Part shown: positions 7,057-16,142 of the stretch, piece by piece
How positions within the stretch are numbered: the stretch's first letter is position 1
Layout of the letters: every line of letters starts with the position of its first letter
The notes under the pieces: model-generated
Databases searched by the model: none
What the model was told of the DNA's origin: nothing
Seen by the model: only the letters and a program-made list of their open reading frames with translations
Made by a program: the position numbers and the translations under genes
IMG/VR virus record: IMGVR_UViG_3300025112_000040
Location: 1 to 43,056 of that record
Source of the DNA: a virus
Strand: one strand, 5' to 3'
Length of the DNA: 43,056 nucleotides

Positions 7057-10000
7057 ATGGCTATATCAGTTGCTAATCCAACCAGTGTCGTAAAACGACC
7101 AATTATATCTTATTGGAATGGAACTAAATGGAAAGATTTTGTTTCCTTTCGGGGTACAACAGAAACTAAACTAACCGCTACGTTAAATGAAGCTTTAGAT
7201 ACTAGTGAAACAGATATAACAGTTTCATCCAGTGCCGAATTTTATACTGGTCAACTAATTAAATTTGGTTCTACCTCGGACGATAGTGTGGCTAATACCG
7301 AAGAATTGGAAGTGGTTTCTATAACAGATACTACAACTATTGTGGTTGCTGGTAGAGGAGGTTCTGGTCAGGCAGCAAGTAGTGGGGCATCAATTTATGT
7401 TGCTGTCAGTGACGTTATCAAATGGGAATTGGTAGATATTTTACATAGCCCTATGAGGATGAAAGTAACTTTAAATAACTCTTCTAGGGACCCTTTTTCT
7501 AATAGTGGCAGTAGTGCTAAAGGACCTCATTCTGAAAAACTCGGGTCTTTCTCTCCTATAAAAGTTCGGGATGGGGATACCCACCACATATATTTTTATG
7601 GGATAGCTTATGACTCAAACGATACTTATAAGGTTGGCTGGGGTCAAATATTAGAAATAACAGCATATGATTTTGTTCAAGAACTAAAAGATAATACGGG
7701 TAATGGGAATAGTTATTTATTGGATAATGATGTGGACTTATTTGATGCTGTTGTACCTCATGGCACGGGAGCCGATAATTTAAATATCAAACAGAGGCTG
7801 TGGCAAACAGCAGCTGACCCTCCTCAAGGGTACATAAAAAGTAGAAGTGGACTAATCAAATCTTTGGTTGCTGAGTACAGTCAAAATCTAACTACTCCCG
7901 GCGACGCTAATTCGGGAGATACAATAAGATTTACTGAATCCGTGGCTGCTCTGCCGAATGCTAATGTAGAGAATTTCTCATATCCTATAGGTACCCTGAG
8001 TTCCATTTTGTCACATATACAAAATGCGGCTGTGGCGGAGCCACATACTGCTGGGGACAGTACCGAAATAACACATGGTTATGATTATTATGTAGATGCT
8101 AACTGGGGAGGAGCTACGGGGGTGGATACCTCAGCAAATGGAACAAATGCTTCTTTAGCAACTCATAAACCTACAGCATTTTTTAATTATTTTAAGCGAG
8201 GAAACCGACCTTCTTCAACAGGTTCACCAGCAACTTATGGGCTAAGTGTTCATTATCCGTCTCCAGATTCTACTGCAGATGGGGATTTCTCTAAAACTAC
8301 TATGAAAGTACCTATGACGTACTATGCTGTATCTAGACCCAAAAGTGAGGTTTTTACAGATGCTAATGTGACCTATGTAGAAAAAATGACCCACGAGTCT
8401 GAAATAGAAGGGGCGGCAATAAAAGAGACGATAACCTATCCAGATTCTGGTATCTTTGAACTTATTGCCATAAAATCTGCGGCAAATTTTGATGATTTTG
8501 TAGATTTATTAGAAGCCTCTAATAAAAATTTAGAAGCAGGTGTCCCCGGTATAGAAAGTGCAGAATACTTAAAAGTTAAAATAGGGTTATTAAATGATGG
8601 TGATGGTATAAATGCTTCAGACACAGCAGTTGTAGTGGATACCCCAGATGTTTCAGGTTTTTATGTGGGGCAATTTATTGAAATAGGGACCGAGGTAATG
8701 AAAGTGACTGCAATTAACACGGGTACTAATACCCTTACTGTTACTAGAGGTGAAACACACCCATCCTCTCAAACATTACATTCAAGTGGTGACTATTATG
8801 AAGCAGTAACACCCGATGCAGACTCACATTCTAACAATGCAGAAATTTACGCCTTAGATGTAGCGAGATTACAATGGACTTCACTCCAAGGAGGTACTGC
8901 TACAGTAGCTTCAGATGCAACAGCCTATATATTAATCTCCGATGCTGACGAAAGAATAAGTGAAAACTCAACTTACTGGTCGGATGGTACAACTTTTAAA
9001 GGTCAGACATCTTCTAGTGCGTCTTTTCAAATTAAGTCAAGACCAAGAAGTACTTATGCGGTAAGAAGAAGTTTATCTATGTCTCAAGGATATATAAAAG
9101 ACTCGAATGCTGTAAGAAAAATCGTTTTTAGTAAATTAGAAAGAAAAACCGAAGATATTGTAAGGGCAAGAATTCAAACCTATGAAAGACCCTTTTTTTA
9201 TTTTGATGATAGTCCAGCTAGTATAGATGCTACATCAGGGTCACAACAAACAATTAATTTATCTGCTAGTGTGAATCCACAAGCTTATGGTGTAACAGCG
9301 GGTATGTTAGTTGTGAAACTAGATGCAAATAATGCAGCTACAAACGTATATGGTTATGTAACCCAGACAACCGCTGCTACTGTTATAGTCACTTGGTCTT
9401 ATGGAACTGTTTCAGCGAGTGATACATTAAGATATTATGTTCCCGTTAGGGCAGGCGATTATATACATGTAAGAAATGATTTAGTTAATTTAGACCAAAC
9501 GATGTTAGTTACTAAACTTGACCATAAAGATGAGGGGGGCGTTTTAGTCACCCGATTGGATACTGTAGGCGTAGCAGCATCCCAAAAAGTGGGGGGTGGG
9601 GCTAAACGTCGGGCTCCTGTAGACATGGCGGACAGGATTCTTGAAGAAGAACAAGCAGCAGACCAGAGACAAAGAGATGCTATGGCCCTTAGCAAGCAGA
9701 CAATAACTATAGATAGCACCTTTTCAGCATCTAATGAATCTACAGTAGCTTGGACAGCTGGGACCATCTATATAGGTACTAAAAAATATTCTATTGCAGC
9801 CGGTAATACGGGTACAATGTCTACCCAAGTTAGCCCCTATATTCTATATTATGAAATAGGGAACTCGACTTTTCAAATAAAAACCCTTTCTGCTTATGAG
9901 ACGGTTTCAAAATATAGTCCTTTTCATGTAAGACTGGGGACAACTGAATATGATATTCCTTCTGCAAGTTGGAGATTGGCAAATAATGTACAAGGTGCTA

Positions 10001-12030
10001 ATGCAACAAAAATTAAAGCTGAATCTTTATTAAAAGGTCAATCTCTTCCTGCCTCATTATTACAAAAGGGAAACCAACAATCATCATCAAATTTAAGTTT
10101 TGAACCTACTGGCACTTCTGGTGAATATAATAAGATAAAATTTGGACAAAAGGGTTCTATAGGTAGTGATGCTACAATTTCATACGCAGATAATACAACT
10201 GAAACGGTTGTCCATAGTGCCACAGCTACAGCTAGTTTGGGGAATAGTTCTACGGTTTCTGGGGGTAAGGTTACTCTAGCTGCTGGAGTTAACTATATAT
10301 ATAAAGAGGTTGGAAAACCTGAACTTACTACAATGAGAGTAGCAAATGATTCTACTTCTGAACAAACTTTTGAAGTAACTTCTACTTCTAATATGTATGT
10401 TGGACAAATGTTACAAATTTCGGAAGAGAATTTAACTGTTGCTAGTATTACAGATGGGGACACTGTTGAATTAAATAGGGGACAAAATAGTACTTCAGCA
10501 CAAACGCAAGCTTTAAATAATGCTGCAGGTAACCCTGTAAAAATATATGCCGTAAATTCTGAAAACAAAACCCTAAAAATATCCTCAACTTATTCGGACG
10601 TATATCAAGATGACCGAATGTTGTTAGCTACAGTTATAGTTCCAAGTTCAGATGATGGTTCGGATTCCCCATCTATCTTTCCATTTACAGGTAATGAAGC
10701 AACCATCTCGTCGGAATCTATTGCGGGTGGAGGTGTTAAAGCAGGTAATATACAAGCTAATTCGGTTACAGCAGCTAAACTTGAAGCTAACTTAGTATTG
10801 GCTAGCAATATCAAAACTAGTGCTACAGTTAATGATGGTAGTGGCACAGACCAAGCAGGGTTGCTTATAAATAATTCAGGAATCTATGGTTATGATGCTG
10901 GAGGAACTGCACAAGTTAGTATATCAGCTACGACTGGAAGAGTTGTAGGGGGAGGCGGGTCGGTTGATATAAGTTCTGAGGGAGTTCGGATTATAGATGA
11001 TACTGACGATATAACAACAACTTCTTATCTAACCTTTGGGGGCTCAAATAAAAGTACTGCATCTGGAACAACACTTGCTGAAGCTTTAGATACAAGCGAA
11101 GATGAGATTGATGTGGCGGATGGTAGTGTATTTAGGGTGGGTCATATAATTCTGATTGATAGTGAACAAATGCTTATCTTATCTATTGCTTCCAACACCC
11201 TTACAGTTACTCGTGAATATGCCAGTACAAGTGCAGCTACTCACACCAGTTCTACAGCTATAAGTATTATGGGACAAGTTACATCATATATGACAGTTTG
11301 GGATGGGGGTTCAGGAGCCACTCCGAATATGTACTTCTTAACAACTACACAGGAAGCAGGTAGTGGTTCAGGCTATAACACAAGCTATGCCCACCAATTA
11401 GTTATAGGTCCGGGTGAGGCAAACAAAACCATGTTTGTGGTACCTTCGTATACTGTAGACCTTGGGAATGATGGTGTGGTTTTAGGTAGTTCAACGCACG
11501 AATTTTGGGCTGTTTATTCAGCCTTACTTTTGGGTCAAGCTGGTTCAGCGGCAAATCCTTCCTTCTCTTTTAATGGAGATTTAGATACTGGGATGTATCG
11601 GTCGGCTGCTAACTATTTAGCTTTTGCTACAGGAGGTGCTCTTAGAGGTAGATTTTATAGTGGTGGGCTTGTATTAGATACCATGGGGACTACTTCAGGC
11701 ACAGATGTGATTGTTGATGGTTCTAACGTAGTACAGAAGAAGTCATCATCTAAAAGATATAAAAGAAATATAGTTGATATAGCATTAGATTCAAACAAAG
11801 TATATGACTTAAGACCTGTAGACTTTGAGTGGAATGAAAAATCTGCTACAGATGGCAAAAAAGACATCGGATTGATAGCAGAAGAAGTAGCAGAAATCCT
11901 TCCTCAGATAGTAAATTATAATAACGACAAGACACCAGAAAGCGTTTCTTATGATAAACTATCAGTAATATTATTAATGGAAATTAAAAAACTAAAAGAA
12001 GAAATAGAAAAACTAAAGGAGAACAAATAA
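7057..12030 (+). CDS. tail hub / receptor-binding fibre with C-terminal S74 chaperone domain
   Basis: A 1657-residue multidomain tail-tip protein, the largest gene here. The N-terminal 250 or so residues look like a baseplate hub module (MRMKVTLNNSSRDPF, then IKVRDGDTHHIYFYGIAY and EITAYDFVQELKD). The long middle part is Ser/Thr/Gly-rich and beta-predicted, with four copies of a VGQ...TVTRG module. The last ~97 residues match a peptidase S74 intramolecular chaperone: SSKRYKRNI with the Ser/Lys pair, VYDLRPVDFEWNEK, DIGLIAEEVAEILP, and a terminal coiled coil (LMEIKKLKEEIEKLKE). This domain trimerises fibres and then cuts itself off. A single protein thus appears to combine hub and fibre. It likely sets host range. 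Confidence 0.75.
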   Translation: MAISVANPTSVVKRPIISYWNGTKWKDFVSFRGTTETKLTATLNEALDTSETDITVSSSAEFYTGQLIKFGSTSDDSVANTEELEVVSITDTTTIVVAGRGGSGQAASSGASIYVAVSDVIKWELVDILHSPMRMKVTLNNSSRDPFSNSGSSAKGPHSEKLGSFSPIKVRDGDTHHIYFYGIAYDSNDTYKVGWGQILEITAYDFVQELKDNTGNGNSYLLDNDVDLFDAVVPHGTGADNLNIKQRLWQTAADPPQGYIKSRSGLIKSLVAEYSQNLTTPGDANSGDTIRFTESVAALPNANVENFSYPIGTLSSILSHIQNAAVAEPHTAGDSTEITHGYDYYVDANWGGATGVDTSANGTNASLATHKPTAFFNYFKRGNRPSSTGSPATYGLSVHYPSPDSTADGDFSKTTMKVPMTYYAVSRPKSEVFTDANVTYVEKMTHESEIEGAAIKETITYPDSGIFELIAIKSAANFDDFVDLLEASNKNLEAGVPGIESAEYLKVKIGLLNDGDGINASDTAVVVDTPDVSGFYVGQFIEIGTEVMKVTAINTGTNTLTVTRGETHPSSQTLHSSGDYYEAVTPDADSHSNNAEIYALDVARLQWTSLQGGTATVASDATAYILISDADERISENSTYWSDGTTFKGQTSSSASFQIKSRPRSTYAVRRSLSMSQGYIKDSNAVRKIVFSKLERKTEDIVRARIQTYERPFFYFDDSPASIDATSGSQQTINLSASVNPQAYGVTAGMLVVKLDANNAATNVYGYVTQTTAATVIVTWSYGTVSASDTLRYYVPVRAGDYIHVRNDLVNLDQTMLVTKLDHKDEGGVLVTRLDTVGVAASQKVGGGAKRRAPVDMADRILEEEQAADQRQRDAMALSKQTITIDSTFSASNESTVAWTAGTIYIGTKKYSIAAGNTGTMSTQVSPYILYYEIGNSTFQIKTLSAYETVSKYSPFHVRLGTTEYDIPSASWRLANNVQGANATKIKAESLLKGQSLPASLLQKGNQQSSSNLSFEPTGTSGEYNKIKFGQKGSIGSDATISYADNTTETVVHSATATASLGNSSTVSGGKVTLAAGVNYIYKEVGKPELTTMRVANDSTSEQTFEVTSTSNMYVGQMLQISEENLTVASITDGDTVELNRGQNSTSAQTQALNNAAGNPVKIYAVNSENKTLKISSTYSDVYQDDRMLLATVIVPSSDDGSDSPSIFPFTGNEATISSESIAGGGVKAGNIQANSVTAAKLEANLVLASNIKTSATVNDGSGTDQAGLLINNSGIYGYDAGGTAQVSISATTGRVVGGGGSVDISSEGVRIIDDTDDITTTSYLTFGGSNKSTASGTTLAEALDTSEDEIDVADGSVFRVGHIILIDSEQMLILSIASNTLTVTREYASTSAATHTSSTAISIMGQVTSYMTVWDGGSGATPNMYFLTTTQEAGSGSGYNTSYAHQLVIGPGEANKTMFVVPSYTVDLGNDGVVLGSSTHEFWAVYSALLLGQAGSAANPSFSFNGDLDTGMYRSAANYLAFATGGALRGRFYSGGLVLDTMGTTSGTDVIVDGSNVVQKKSSSKRYKRNIVDIALDSNKVYDLRPVDFEWNEKSATDGKKDIGLIAEEVAEILPQIVNYNNDKTPESVSYDKLSVILLMEIKKLKEEIEKLKENK
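7180..7400 (+). repeat. copy 2 of the VGQ...TVTRG beta module
   Basis: Encodes LNEALDTSETDITVSSSAEF, then YTGQLIKFGS and a VVAGRGGSGQAASSG ending. It shares the exact 7-residue string EALDTSE, and the 14-base string GAAGCTTTAGATAC, with copy 5 near 11066. Confidence 0.55.
8611..8805 (+). repeat. copy 3 of the VGQ...TVTRG beta module
   Basis: Encodes FYVGQFIEIGTEVMKVTAI followed by TNTLTVTRGETHPSSQTLHS, the clearest match to the consensus module within the fibre protein. Confidence 0.6.
10366..10560 (+). repeat. copy 4 of the VGQ...TVTRG beta module
   Basis: Encodes MYVGQMLQISEENLTVASI followed by DTVELNRGQNSTSAQTQALN. The spacing of VGQ, the E/D-rich turn and the RG motif matches the other copies. 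Confidence 0.55.
11066..11271 (+). repeat. copy 5 of the VGQ...TVTRG beta module
   Basis: Encodes TTLAEALDTSEDEIDVADGS, then FRVGHIILIDSEQMLILSI and NTLTVTREYASTSAATH. VGQ is changed to VGH and RG to RE; the EALDTSE string is identical to copy 2. Confidence 0.55.
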
Positions 12031-12221
12031 TGCCAGATATAACAGTATCTTTTACAGATGCCCAATGGACCAGAATGCAGGCTGCTGTTGGAAACATTTT
12101 AGGTGTGGGGTCACAAGCAAGTGATTTAACTACAGATGTTTTAGAAACTCGATGGAAAAACGATATAATTTCCTCAGTAAAAAGCTATGAGCAAGAGCAC
12201 GCAAGTCTCTCAGACTTCTAA
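12030..12221 (+). CDS. small tail-associated hypothetical protein
   Basis: A 63-residue protein whose ATG overlaps the stop of the fibre gene (TAATG), so it is translationally coupled. It begins MPDITVSFTDAQWTRMQAAV, a pattern seen in small phage proteins placed after tail fibres. It consists of a short beta strand then helices, with no Cys and no membrane segment. The 3' end overlaps the next gene by 35 bases in another frame. Function unknown; a small tail or chaperone partner of the fibre is possible from context. Confidence 0.6.
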   Translation: MPDITVSFTDAQWTRMQAAVGNILGVGSQASDLTTDVLETRWKNDIISSVKSYEQEHASLSDF

Positions 12222-12582
12222 AATCATACAGCATAGATATAATAATCCACATGATACACTTCAGCAGATAGGTGATACCTTTGATGTGTCTCGGCAGTAT
12301 ATCCATAAAGTATTGAAACAAAATAACATTCCTACTATTCGAGCGAAGAAGATGAAGAATGTTAGGCACTGTAAAATATGTAGTGAAATTAGTACAAAAC
12401 TAGTACATGATGGTTCTTGTCATTTCCAATATTACAACATCAAAGTTAACTGTGTTTATTGTCGTATACCTTTTTATAGAAAACGAAGTCAGATAATACA
12501 AAAGTATAATAGGGGGTACAATAATATATATTGTTCTAATAGGTGTTATTACAGAGGCAAAAGGAATGCCCCAAACACATAA
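12187..12582 (+). CDS. HTH plus Cys-rich putative DNA-binding regulator
   Basis: A 131-residue basic protein. Residues about 20-55 form a helix-turn-helix (TLQQIGDTFDVSRQYIHKVL) of the resolvase/sigma-region-4 style. The C-terminal half carries a Cys cluster (CKIC, then CVYC, then CSNRCYYRGKR) that could bind one or two zinc ions and resembles zinc-finger or HNH-adjacent domains. It overlaps the upstream small gene by 35 bases and is followed by a promoter-like element and the sigma-like factor, so a role in switching transcription is plausible. No HNH catalytic triad is evident. A homing-type DNA-binding fragment is the main alternative. Confidence 0.6.
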   Translation: MSKSTQVSQTSKIIQHRYNNPHDTLQQIGDTFDVSRQYIHKVLKQNNIPTIRAKKMKNVRHCKICSEISTKLVHDGSCHFQYYNIKVNCVYCRIPFYRKRSQIIQKYNRGYNNIYCSNRCYYRGKRNAPNT

Positions 12583-12599
12583 AATGTGCTAGAATATAA
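12576..12599 (+). promoter_or_regulatory. TAGAATATAA promoter-like element with upstream inverted repeat
   Basis: CACAT (12576-12580) and ATGTG (12584-12588) form an inverted repeat with loop AAA, immediately followed by TAGAATATAA (12590-12599). The same TAGAATATA string occurs at 18828 ahead of the recombination operon; aligned to TAGTATAATA it gives TAGWATAWWA. The two copies head the sigma/replication and recombination gene blocks, while the TATAAT form heads virion blocks. No good -35 box is visible. Confidence 0.45.
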
Positions 12600-12613
12600 G
12601 TACTGTAATAATT

Positions 12614-12627
12614 AATCCTATCGGATT
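12614..12627 (+). other. small leader hairpin before the sigma-like gene
   Basis: AATCC (12614-12618) pairs with GGATT (12623-12627) around the tetraloop TATC. It lies about 15 bases downstream of the AATATA box and 22 bases ahead of the TTG start. It is only five base pairs, so modest support. Confidence 0.3.
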
Positions 12628-12648
12628 TATAAACTAATAGATAAGACT

Positions 12649-13179
12649 TTGGAAATTGACGATAATTTAATATTACAGTGGGAACCTAAAATACAGAAAA
12701 TGGTTTCAACTTCTTTTATTATAGGGCTTGATAAAGAAGATTTAGCCCAAGAATTAAGAATTGCCTTAGTAAAGGCAGCAAAATCTTATGATGAAAGTCG
12801 GGGAGTTGTGTTTCATACATATTTACATACATCTTTAGTAAATACTATTAGAACACTAATAAGTAAGGCTCAACGCATACCCCTACAACGAAGTATGGAT
12901 ATGAATTATGAATGGTCTCAAGACCATTTCTACATGATGCCCCATGCAATAGCTCGGGCTTTAATTTCCCCCGACACCTATGCAGAGGAGATGGAAGCTA
13001 ATCTCTGGGTGGAATCACAAGGATTAGACCATAAAGAGAAGTTATTTTTACAGCTTAAATTAGAAGGTCTAACGATGGAAGAGATTACTGAAGATTTAGG
13101 GGAATCTGCATACAAGGTTAGACAGTCTCTCCGTGAAAAGTTTAAAGTAGAATCAAATGAAATTGATAGTTCTGGATAA
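12649..13179 (+). CDS. phage-encoded RNA polymerase sigma-like factor
   Basis: A 176-residue protein with two sigma domains. Residues about 25-80 match region 2 (DLAQELRIALVKAAKSYDES, then FHTYLHTSLVNTIRTLI), the part that binds core polymerase and melts the -10 box. Residues about 128-165 match region 4 with an HTH (EGLTMEEITEDLGESAYKVR). Region 4 normally reads the -35. The start is TTG 12649; no ATG or GTG gives a full region 2, and no strong Shine-Dalgarno is seen, suggesting low expression. It overlaps the next gene by 23 bases. It probably directs host RNA polymerase to phage promoters, perhaps the recurring TAGTATAATA elements. An ECF-like origin is possible. Confidence 0.75.
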   Translation: MEIDDNLILQWEPKIQKMVSTSFIIGLDKEDLAQELRIALVKAAKSYDESRGVVFHTYLHTSLVNTIRTLISKAQRIPLQRSMDMNYEWSQDHFYMMPHAIARALISPDTYAEEMEANLWVESQGLDHKEKLFLQLKLEGLTMEEITEDLGESAYKVRQSLREKFKVESNEIDSSG

Positions 13180-13630
13180 ACTAAATTCTAAAGATTTATA
13201 TACTCTATTTGGGTCTTTGTATAAAGAAAGGCATTCGGTTGATTATAAGGGGGTAGGGTTTATTGGTAACGAGATGCACAAATTAAAAAACAGTATTGAA
13301 GAATTTGGGTCTGCACACGTAGCTTGTGCTATACTTAATTGTATAAACAGGAATGATAGAACAGTATCTGTGCCTTATTTTACAGCAGGAATTCGTTATT
13401 ATATGGTCCCAGATAATCCAGAAGTCTATTGGGCAATAAAACGATATGGTACATCTAAAATGAAAAAATTATGGCGTGAATATATGTTTTTAGACTCTGT
13501 ATGGTTACCAACATCAACAAAACGAAAACGACTTAGAGAAGTTATTAAAGAATTAAGGGAGTGGGCTTATGCCAAGACGGGTAAGACGACGAGGAAGACT
13601 AATACAAAAACCGAAAAACAACCTGAGTGA
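13157..13630 (+). CDS. hypothetical protein between sigma and helicase
   Basis: A 157-residue basic, mostly helical protein overlapping the sigma gene by 23 bases. A central segment reads NSIEEFGSAHVACAILNCIN, and the C-terminus is very Lys/Arg/Thr-rich (KTGKTTRKTNTKTEKQPE). Its 3' end overlaps the next small gene by 62 bases. Placement just before the replicative helicase makes a replication accessory role, such as helicase loading, possible, but no AAA+ or DnaD/DnaC motif is visible. Family not recognised. Confidence 0.6.
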   Translation: MKLIVLDKLNSKDLYTLFGSLYKERHSVDYKGVGFIGNEMHKLKNSIEEFGSAHVACAILNCINRNDRTVSVPYFTAGIRYYMVPDNPEVYWAIKRYGTSKMKKLWREYMFLDSVWLPTSTKRKRLREVIKELREWAYAKTGKTTRKTNTKTEKQPE

Positions 13631-13802
13631 AGCAACCTTTCGGGTTATCGCTTCTAGTACAAATGGAGACGTTTGGACAGAGGGCGAGTATATGAGTTTT
13701 GCTGCTGCTAAACAGGCAGTTGACAGCTATAATACCCCTACAGTAGACTATTTAGTATATTCGGATAAAAATAGAGTCTTATATACGAAAAAAGGAGCGT
13801 AA
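13569..13802 (+). CDS. small hypothetical protein, 62-base overlap with previous gene
   Basis: A 77-residue protein; ATG 13569 preceded by GGGAG. The first 20 residues are strongly basic (RRVRRRGRLIQKPK), then a compact alpha/beta region (FRVIASSTNGDVWTEGEYMS ... VDYLVYSDKNRVLYTKKGA). The in-phase distance to the next ATG is long, so I keep the overlapping start. The stop TAA directly abuts the helicase ATG at 13803, whose ribosome site AAAGGAG lies at the end of this gene. Function unknown. Confidence 0.55.
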   Translation: MPRRVRRRGRLIQKPKNNLSEATFRVIASSTNGDVWTEGEYMSFAAAKQAVDSYNTPTVDYLVYSDKNRVLYTKKGA

Positions 13803-15050
13803 ATGTCTAATTTTGAATACATCGAATCAGCACTAGTTTTCGGACTAGACAATAAAACTAACTTACGTTCCTTCAAATATGTCGAAAAAGATTTTGCTAG
13901 ACATGGGGATGCCTATAAATTTGTATTACATCATTTTGACAAATACGGAGAGTTTGCTTCTCCGGAAGTATTAGTAGAAAATTTTCCTACGTTGGATAAA
14001 ACAGCACAATCAGTTAATTTTGAATATGCTGTAGAAATTTTTAAGGACCAAGTGTTACAAAGAGCAGTTGTATCAACAGTTCAAAATCAACGAGAAATGG
14101 TCAAAGAAAATCCTAAAAAAGCTTTGGCTAATTTAATGGTTGGGCTTACAGATATAGAAATCGTGTATGATGAAGACGTTCAACCATATGATAGTGGTAA
14201 TTTAGTTCGACTAGAGGAGTGGAAACAAAGAACTAAGAAACGCCAAATGGGAGACGGACTAATGGGAGTACCTACTAGTTTCAAGTCAATTAATTCTAGT
14301 GGTGTTGGGTGGATGCCCGGTGAATTGATTGCTATGTTTGCTAGACCCACTATTGGTAAAACTTGGATGTGTGTACATGCGGCGGCTACAGCAGTAAATC
14401 ATGGTATTAGAACCTTGTTAGTCTCTACCGAGATGCCAAGCGTGGCTATTAATATGAGGCTGGATGTAGTTTTAGCTAAGATGAAAGGTTATAATCTATC
14501 ACATAGAGCTTTACGACACGGAGAATCTATGGACGAACAGGAATATAGTAAGTTTCTTGAAGAATCGAATGCACAATCACTGTTGATATGTGACCATATT
14601 TCTGGGCAGATGGGTATTTCAATTGAAGCTATAGCCGGATTGGTCAGGAAGCACAATCCTGAATTTGTAGTTATTGATGGGGTGTATCTTATTTCCACAG
14701 CGGATTCTAAAAAAGCAGCTTGGGAGCAATCCCACGCATTATTTTATGGATTCAAGAACTTGGCAACTTCAACAAATACTCCCATAATGGTGTCTACACA
14801 GGCAACACGGGATGCATCCAATATGTTCACCCCACCGAGGGCAGACCAAGTGGCTTTTGGAGATGCCTTAATAAGGGCTGCGGACGTAGCACTAGCTATG
14901 TGTGCTTTAGAAAACGAAGATGATAAGAGATTAGTACAGTTTCAAAAATATCGGGATGGTGAATTAGCCAAAGACCTAACGATAATGCAGTGGGCTGTAA
15001 ATAATGGAAATATAGAAGAGTTACCCGATTATGAATGGGAAGACTTTTAA
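13803..15050 (+). CDS. DnaB-type replicative DNA helicase
   Basis: A 415-residue RecA-fold ATPase expected to unwind DNA 5'-3' at the phage fork as a hexamer. Walker A is ARPTIGKT at residues 180-187; Walker B is EFVVIDGVYLI near residue 290, followed by a sensor-like IMVSTQATRD and a basic QFQKYRDGELAKD loop near the end, as in the DnaB/gp41 class. The N-terminal 120 residues are helical, corresponding to the primase-interacting domain. The length is close to phage DnaB proteins. The primase gene follows 216 bases later with one small gene between, so the two likely act as a helicase-primase pair. ATG follows AAAGGAG. Confidence 0.88.
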   Translation: MSNFEYIESALVFGLDNKTNLRSFKYVEKDFARHGDAYKFVLHHFDKYGEFASPEVLVENFPTLDKTAQSVNFEYAVEIFKDQVLQRAVVSTVQNQREMVKENPKKALANLMVGLTDIEIVYDEDVQPYDSGNLVRLEEWKQRTKKRQMGDGLMGVPTSFKSINSSGVGWMPGELIAMFARPTIGKTWMCVHAAATAVNHGIRTLLVSTEMPSVAINMRLDVVLAKMKGYNLSHRALRHGESMDEQEYSKFLEESNAQSLLICDHISGQMGISIEAIAGLVRKHNPEFVVIDGVYLISTADSKKAAWEQSHALFYGFKNLATSTNTPIMVSTQATRDASNMFTPPRADQVAFGDALIRAADVALAMCALENEDDKRLVQFQKYRDGELAKDLTIMQWAVNNGNIEELPDYEWEDF

Positions 15051-15066
15051 GTAACAGGAGGTTATT

Positions 15067-15267
15067 ATGGGAATATTAAATTGGTTCACAAGCAGTAATG
15101 GTGATGACGACAGTCATATTATTGTAAAATCTGCAAGAAGTAAGGGATATGGTAGACCAATTATTGATATCACAGTAGGCGATATAAGAAAAGGTATCGT
15201 GACAGATGAAAACGGATATCGTAATGAAGTAGTCTTATTCTTACGGAAAAATAAAAAGGACAGATAA
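15067..15267 (+). CDS. small hypothetical protein between helicase and primase
   Basis: A 66-residue protein with a strong AGGAGG site before ATG 15067. It has acidic residues near the start (SNGDDDSH), then a beta-rich region (IIVKSARSKGYGRPIIDITV), and ends in KKNKKDR. Its stop overlaps the primase ATG (TAATG), so translation is coupled. No known motif. Position between helicase and primase suggests a replisome accessory role, but this is inference only. Confidence 0.65.
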   Translation: MGILNWFTSSNGDDDSHIIVKSARSKGYGRPIIDITVGDIRKGIVTDENGYRNEVVLFLRKNKKDR

Positions 15268-16130
15268 TGATAGATTGGTACTCCGTACTCACTAAATATG
15301 GAATTACGGTACCAAATCAAGAACAATTTATAATTCATTGCCCCTTTCACGAGGATAGGAGAGAGTCCTGTTCAATAAATTTAGAGAAAGGGGTATGGAT
15401 TTGTTTTGCTGGGTGTGGACAAGGTAATTTAAAATACTTTATTTGGAAGCTATCAGGTAAATCTTGGGATGAAATAAACGCAGAATTTGAATCTACTACA
15501 TGGGAACTAGATTTTTCTCTATTTGATAGTATAGATTCTGAAAGTACCTCTACTGAACCTTATAAAGAACCTGAAATCCTTTTAGATATTCCCTCAAATC
15601 ATTGGATATACAGGAGAGGATTTACTAAAGAAACCACCATGAAGTGGGGGTGCAAGGTAAATGAGTTTTCCGACTTTATGATTCCTGTAGAAAACCAAAA
15701 ATTTGAAATGCTGGGGTGGGTTGCCCGTAGGAAACAAGCTATTCCAAAATATTTATTTTCAAAGGGTTTTGCTAAATCCCAAAGTTTATTTGGAATCAAC
15801 CAATTATTTGATACTAAAGTTTTATACGTTGTTGAAGGAGCTTTAGATTGTATGTGGCTAAATCAATTCGGTTATTCAAGCGTAGCAGTCTTAGGTGCTC
15901 GTGTATCAAAAATACAATTAGATTTAATAAGTTCTTTACATCCGCAAGAGGTAGTATTAGCTTTGGACAATGATGATGCAGGTAAGAAAGGTACACATAA
16001 AGCTACACTTGACATGGAGGGTAGATTCCTTATATCATATTTAGTATTACCCAAAAATTATAAAGACGTTCAAGAAATTAGTAATATTGATACTTTACAT
16101 AAGGTAATGAAAAATAAAACAATTTTTTAA
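15267..16130 (+). CDS. DnaG-type DNA primase
   Basis: A 287-residue primase that should synthesise RNA primers for lagging-strand replication. The N-terminal CHC2-type zinc-binding domain is visible at residues 20-60: HCPFHEDRRESCSINLEKG followed by CFAGCG. A TOPRIM domain follows with the Glu motif LYVVEGALDCMW near residue 190 and the metal-binding VVLALDNDDAG near residue 232. No helicase domain is present, consistent with the separate DnaB-type gene upstream. It is shorter than bacterial DnaG because the C-terminal helicase-binding domain is absent. ATG overlaps the upstream stop. Confidence 0.88.
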   Translation: MIDWYSVLTKYGITVPNQEQFIIHCPFHEDRRESCSINLEKGVWICFAGCGQGNLKYFIWKLSGKSWDEINAEFESTTWELDFSLFDSIDSESTSTEPYKEPEILLDIPSNHWIYRRGFTKETTMKWGCKVNEFSDFMIPVENQKFEMLGWVARRKQAIPKYLFSKGFAKSQSLFGINQLFDTKVLYVVEGALDCMWLNQFGYSSVAVLGARVSKIQLDLISSLHPQEVVLALDNDDAGKKGTHKATLDMEGRFLISYLVLPKNYKDVQEISNIDTLHKVMKNKTIF

Positions 16131-16142
16131 TAGGAGACGTAA

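Noticed and set aside
14720-14923. Forward open frame inside the helicase gene
   Set aside because: It overlaps the Walker B and sensor region of a clear DnaB-type helicase in another frame, with no initiation signal.
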